Origin: Poritiphilus sp965212595
Lineage (GTDB): Bacteria > Bacteroidota > Bacteroidia > Flavobacteriales > Flavobacteriaceae
Reading direction: 5' to 3'
NCBI GenBank assembly: GCA_965212595.1
Contig: CBDBVE010000020.1
Coordinates: 62,001 to 126,000, forward strand
Length of the DNA stretch: 64,000 nucleotides
Made by a program: the position numbers and the translations under genes. This document shows, piece by piece, positions 62,509 to 64,000 of this stretch. The stretch's first letter is position 1. Every line of letters begins with the position of its first letter. The notes under the pieces were generated by a model that saw only the letters and a program-made list of their open reading frames with translations, ran no database searches and had not been told where the DNA came from.

Positions 62509-63759
62509 ATGAAGAGAAGATTTCTACTTGTATTTCTTATTGCCCTTTTTTTAGCCCCTTTCGCGGCAGACGCGCATGAACCAAATCAAAGTTTTATTTA
62601 TTTAAGAGTGTATCAGGAAGCTGGTATAGAAGGGCGTTTTGAACTTAACATAAACGAAATAAATGAGTTTTTCGGATTAGATCTTCCGCTTCACATTAAG
62701 CCTGAAGATATTAAACCTTATGAGAAGCAAATACAGGCATACATCCTACAACACAGTTCATTTGCTTCAGAATCAGGAGCTTATCCTATAAAATTTACCG
62801 GTGAAATATCAAAATTATGGGTTAACTATGGCGATTTCATCAATTTTCATTTTCGCTTAGAAGGTTCAGAGGAACTTCCGGATGAGATAGAAGTAAAATA
62901 TTCGGTTTTTTTAGAGGATAACCCTGGCCATATAAATCTATTAGGTATTGAATACAATTGGAAAGCCGGCCTGATTAATAATGAAACTATACTTGCGCTC
63001 GACTTTACATCGGTAGATGAAACAGAAAGACTTTCCTTAACAGACACTTCTGTTTGGAAAGGCTTTGTAGCTATGGTAAAGCAAGGAATATGGCACATTT
63101 GGATTGGCTTGGACCACATCCTCTTTCTCGTAGCCCTGATTTTGCCCTCTGTAGTAAGAAGAAGGCGACGAGAAGTTGACGAAAACGGGATAAAACCCAA
63201 ATTCAGTATTTGGGGATGGGAGCCTGTGCTAAAATTTAAACCGGCCTTTTGGTATATATTAAAGGTCATTACCTTTTTTACCATAGCGCATACCATTACC
63301 CTGAGTTTGGCCTCCTTAAATCTGATTAATTTGCCTTCCAGATTCGTAGAATCTATAATTGCCTTGTCTATCGGTTTAGCTGCTTATCATAACATCAAGC
63401 CAATATTTAAGGGTAGAGATTGGGTCATTGCCTTTGGCTTTGGGTTATTCCATGGTTTTGGTTTTGCCAGTGTACTTGGCGATCTGGGATTCAGGGGTGA
63501 GTTTCTTACACTGTCTCTTCTTGGCTTTAATGTTGGGGTAGAAATAGGACAAGTTGCGATTATCGCCATGATATTTCCGGTGCTCTTCCTTATAAGAAAA
63601 CTTAAACTATATCCTAAACTTCTTGTTTTTGTCTCAGTTTTTCTAATTTTAATATCGCTTTACTGGTTTGTAGAACGCGCCTTCGACATTGACATTGCCC
63701 TAGATGAATACCTAAGCAGGGAAGGCTACAAGATCGCCGTAAAGCTCGGATTACGATAG
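62509..63759 (+). CDS. HupE/UreJ-family membrane transporter with extracytoplasmic N-terminal domain
   Basis: 416 residues. Signal peptide (ends near DAHE), then an extracytoplasmic beta-rich domain to about 180. The membrane part has six to seven helices and the HupE/UreJ_2 motif WHIWIGLDHILFLVALILP, with a second pair HTITLSL and FGFGLFHGFGFAS. HupE/UreJ proteins are nickel or cobalt permeases. The His/Asp in motif HxxxGxDH are the expected metal ligands. It begins the rightward half of the NRPS locus, 28 bases before the next synthetase. Confidence 0.8.
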   Translation: MKRRFLLVFLIALFLAPFAADAHEPNQSFIYLRVYQEAGIEGRFELNINEINEFFGLDLPLHIKPEDIKPYEKQIQAYILQHSSFASESGAYPIKFTGEISKLWVNYGDFINFHFRLEGSEELPDEIEVKYSVFLEDNPGHINLLGIEYNWKAGLINNETILALDFTSVDETERLSLTDTSVWKGFVAMVKQGIWHIWIGLDHILFLVALILPSVVRRRRREVDENGIKPKFSIWGWEPVLKFKPAFWYILKVITFFTIAHTITLSLASLNLINLPSRFVESIIALSIGLAAYHNIKPIFKGRDWVIAFGFGLFHGFGFASVLGDLGFRGEFLTLSLLGFNVGVEIGQVAIIAMIFPVLFLIRKLKLYPKLLVFVSVFLILISLYWFVERAFDIDIALDEYLSREGYKIAVKLGLR

Positions 63760-63787
63760 TTTGGTTTGGACTTAAATTACTTGGCCC

Positions 63788-64000
63788 TTGAAAGACGAAC
63801 CTCATAAGAAGTCGCTCTTGCAGCGGTGGAAAAATAGAGAGAAAAGCACTACAAAATCCTCGGTTGTAGACATCGGAAAATCGCCGAAGAATGCCAGCAT
63901 ACCGTTATCTCACGGTCAGCAGAGGCTTTGGTTCCTGGAACAGCTATATCCAGGAAATCCGGTCTATAATTTTTCGGAAGTCTATCATTTTAAAGGAGCG
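63788..64000 (+). CDS. partial NRPS, start of condensation domain
   Basis: 71 codons run to the right edge. The most likely start is TTG at 63788-63790 (an upstream stop TAA is at 63773-63775 and no ATG intervenes). After a basic linker the sequence opens a condensation domain: PLSHGQQRLWFLEQLYPGNP, the C1 motif. Follows the HupE gene by 28 bases in the same direction. The remaining modules lie outside the window. Confidence 0.85.
   Translation, partial: MKDEPHKKSLLQRWKNREKSTTKSSVVDIGKSPKNASIPLSHGQQRLWFLEQLYPGNPVYNFSEVYHFKGA

Noticed and set aside
62847..63296. 149-codon antisense frame within the HupE gene
   Set aside because: Lies opposite a well-supported gene with clear family motifs; no independent evidence of coding.

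Overview
The window is a chromosomal segment of a Bacteroidota bacterium, most likely a marine flavobacterium. The evidence is a TonB-dependent receptor with a carboxypeptidase-regulatory-like N-terminus, a type IX secretion (T9SS) C-terminal tail, families typical of the group (DUF2490, DUF4199, DUF1080 and LytS/LytTR modules), AT-rich intergenic DNA and A-rich start regions without clear Shine-Dalgarno sites. I cannot name a species. I saw no rRNA, tRNA, CRISPR array or intact insertion sequence.

Layout. 1-8 kb: envelope and secreted proteins, a DMT-type transporter, a serine hydrolase and an alpha/beta hydrolase. 8.5-11.7 kb: one 1054-residue protein I do not recognise. 12-18 kb: regulation, with an ECF sigma factor plus membrane partner, an ECF42-type sigma factor with its YCII/DGPF partner, a membrane-tethered LuxR-type regulator and a universal stress protein. 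18-32 kb: accessory metabolism (CPBP protease, serine hydrolases, DinB proteins, a membrane-anchored transcription factor, an alcohol dehydrogenase/DUF1080/cupin operon, a racemase) and small one-component regulators whose operators can be read. 32-35 kb: an ArsR-type regulator with a perfect palindromic operator, and a divergent EF-G paralogue.

35.4-39.9 kb is a compact operon: a 38-residue peptide gene, a secreted helical-repeat protein, a LytS-type histidine kinase, a second LytS-like protein that has lost its catalytic residues, and a LytTR response regulator. The peptide belongs to a family whose other four members form a tandem array at 47.24-47.85 kb, flanked by terminators. The copies differ largely by synonymous changes, so they are probably real genes. 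Both loci carry a GTAC-anchored inverted repeat upstream. I consider this peptide family plus LytTR operon one of the two likely undescribed systems here.

40-53 kb: an amino acid permease, a short-chain dehydrogenase, two paralogous nucleoside-hydrolase-like secreted proteins (a lipoprotein and a T9SS cargo with Ig-like repeats), and a methyltransferase/peptidase operon.

53.3 kb to the right edge is the second candidate system: a nonribosomal peptide locus with divergent halves. Leftward it encodes a small coupled ORF, a free adenylation enzyme, a free carrier protein, a C-A-PCP synthetase whose adenylation domain is interrupted by an ATP-pyrophosphatase (AANH/WbpG-like) domain, a histidine-rich membrane protein and a TonB-dependent receptor. 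Rightward it encodes a HupE/UreJ-type metal transporter and the start of another synthetase. Transport and biosynthesis together suggest a metal-binding peptide (metallophore); the inserted domain suggests an amide modification such as thioamide or amidine formation. Both are inferences.
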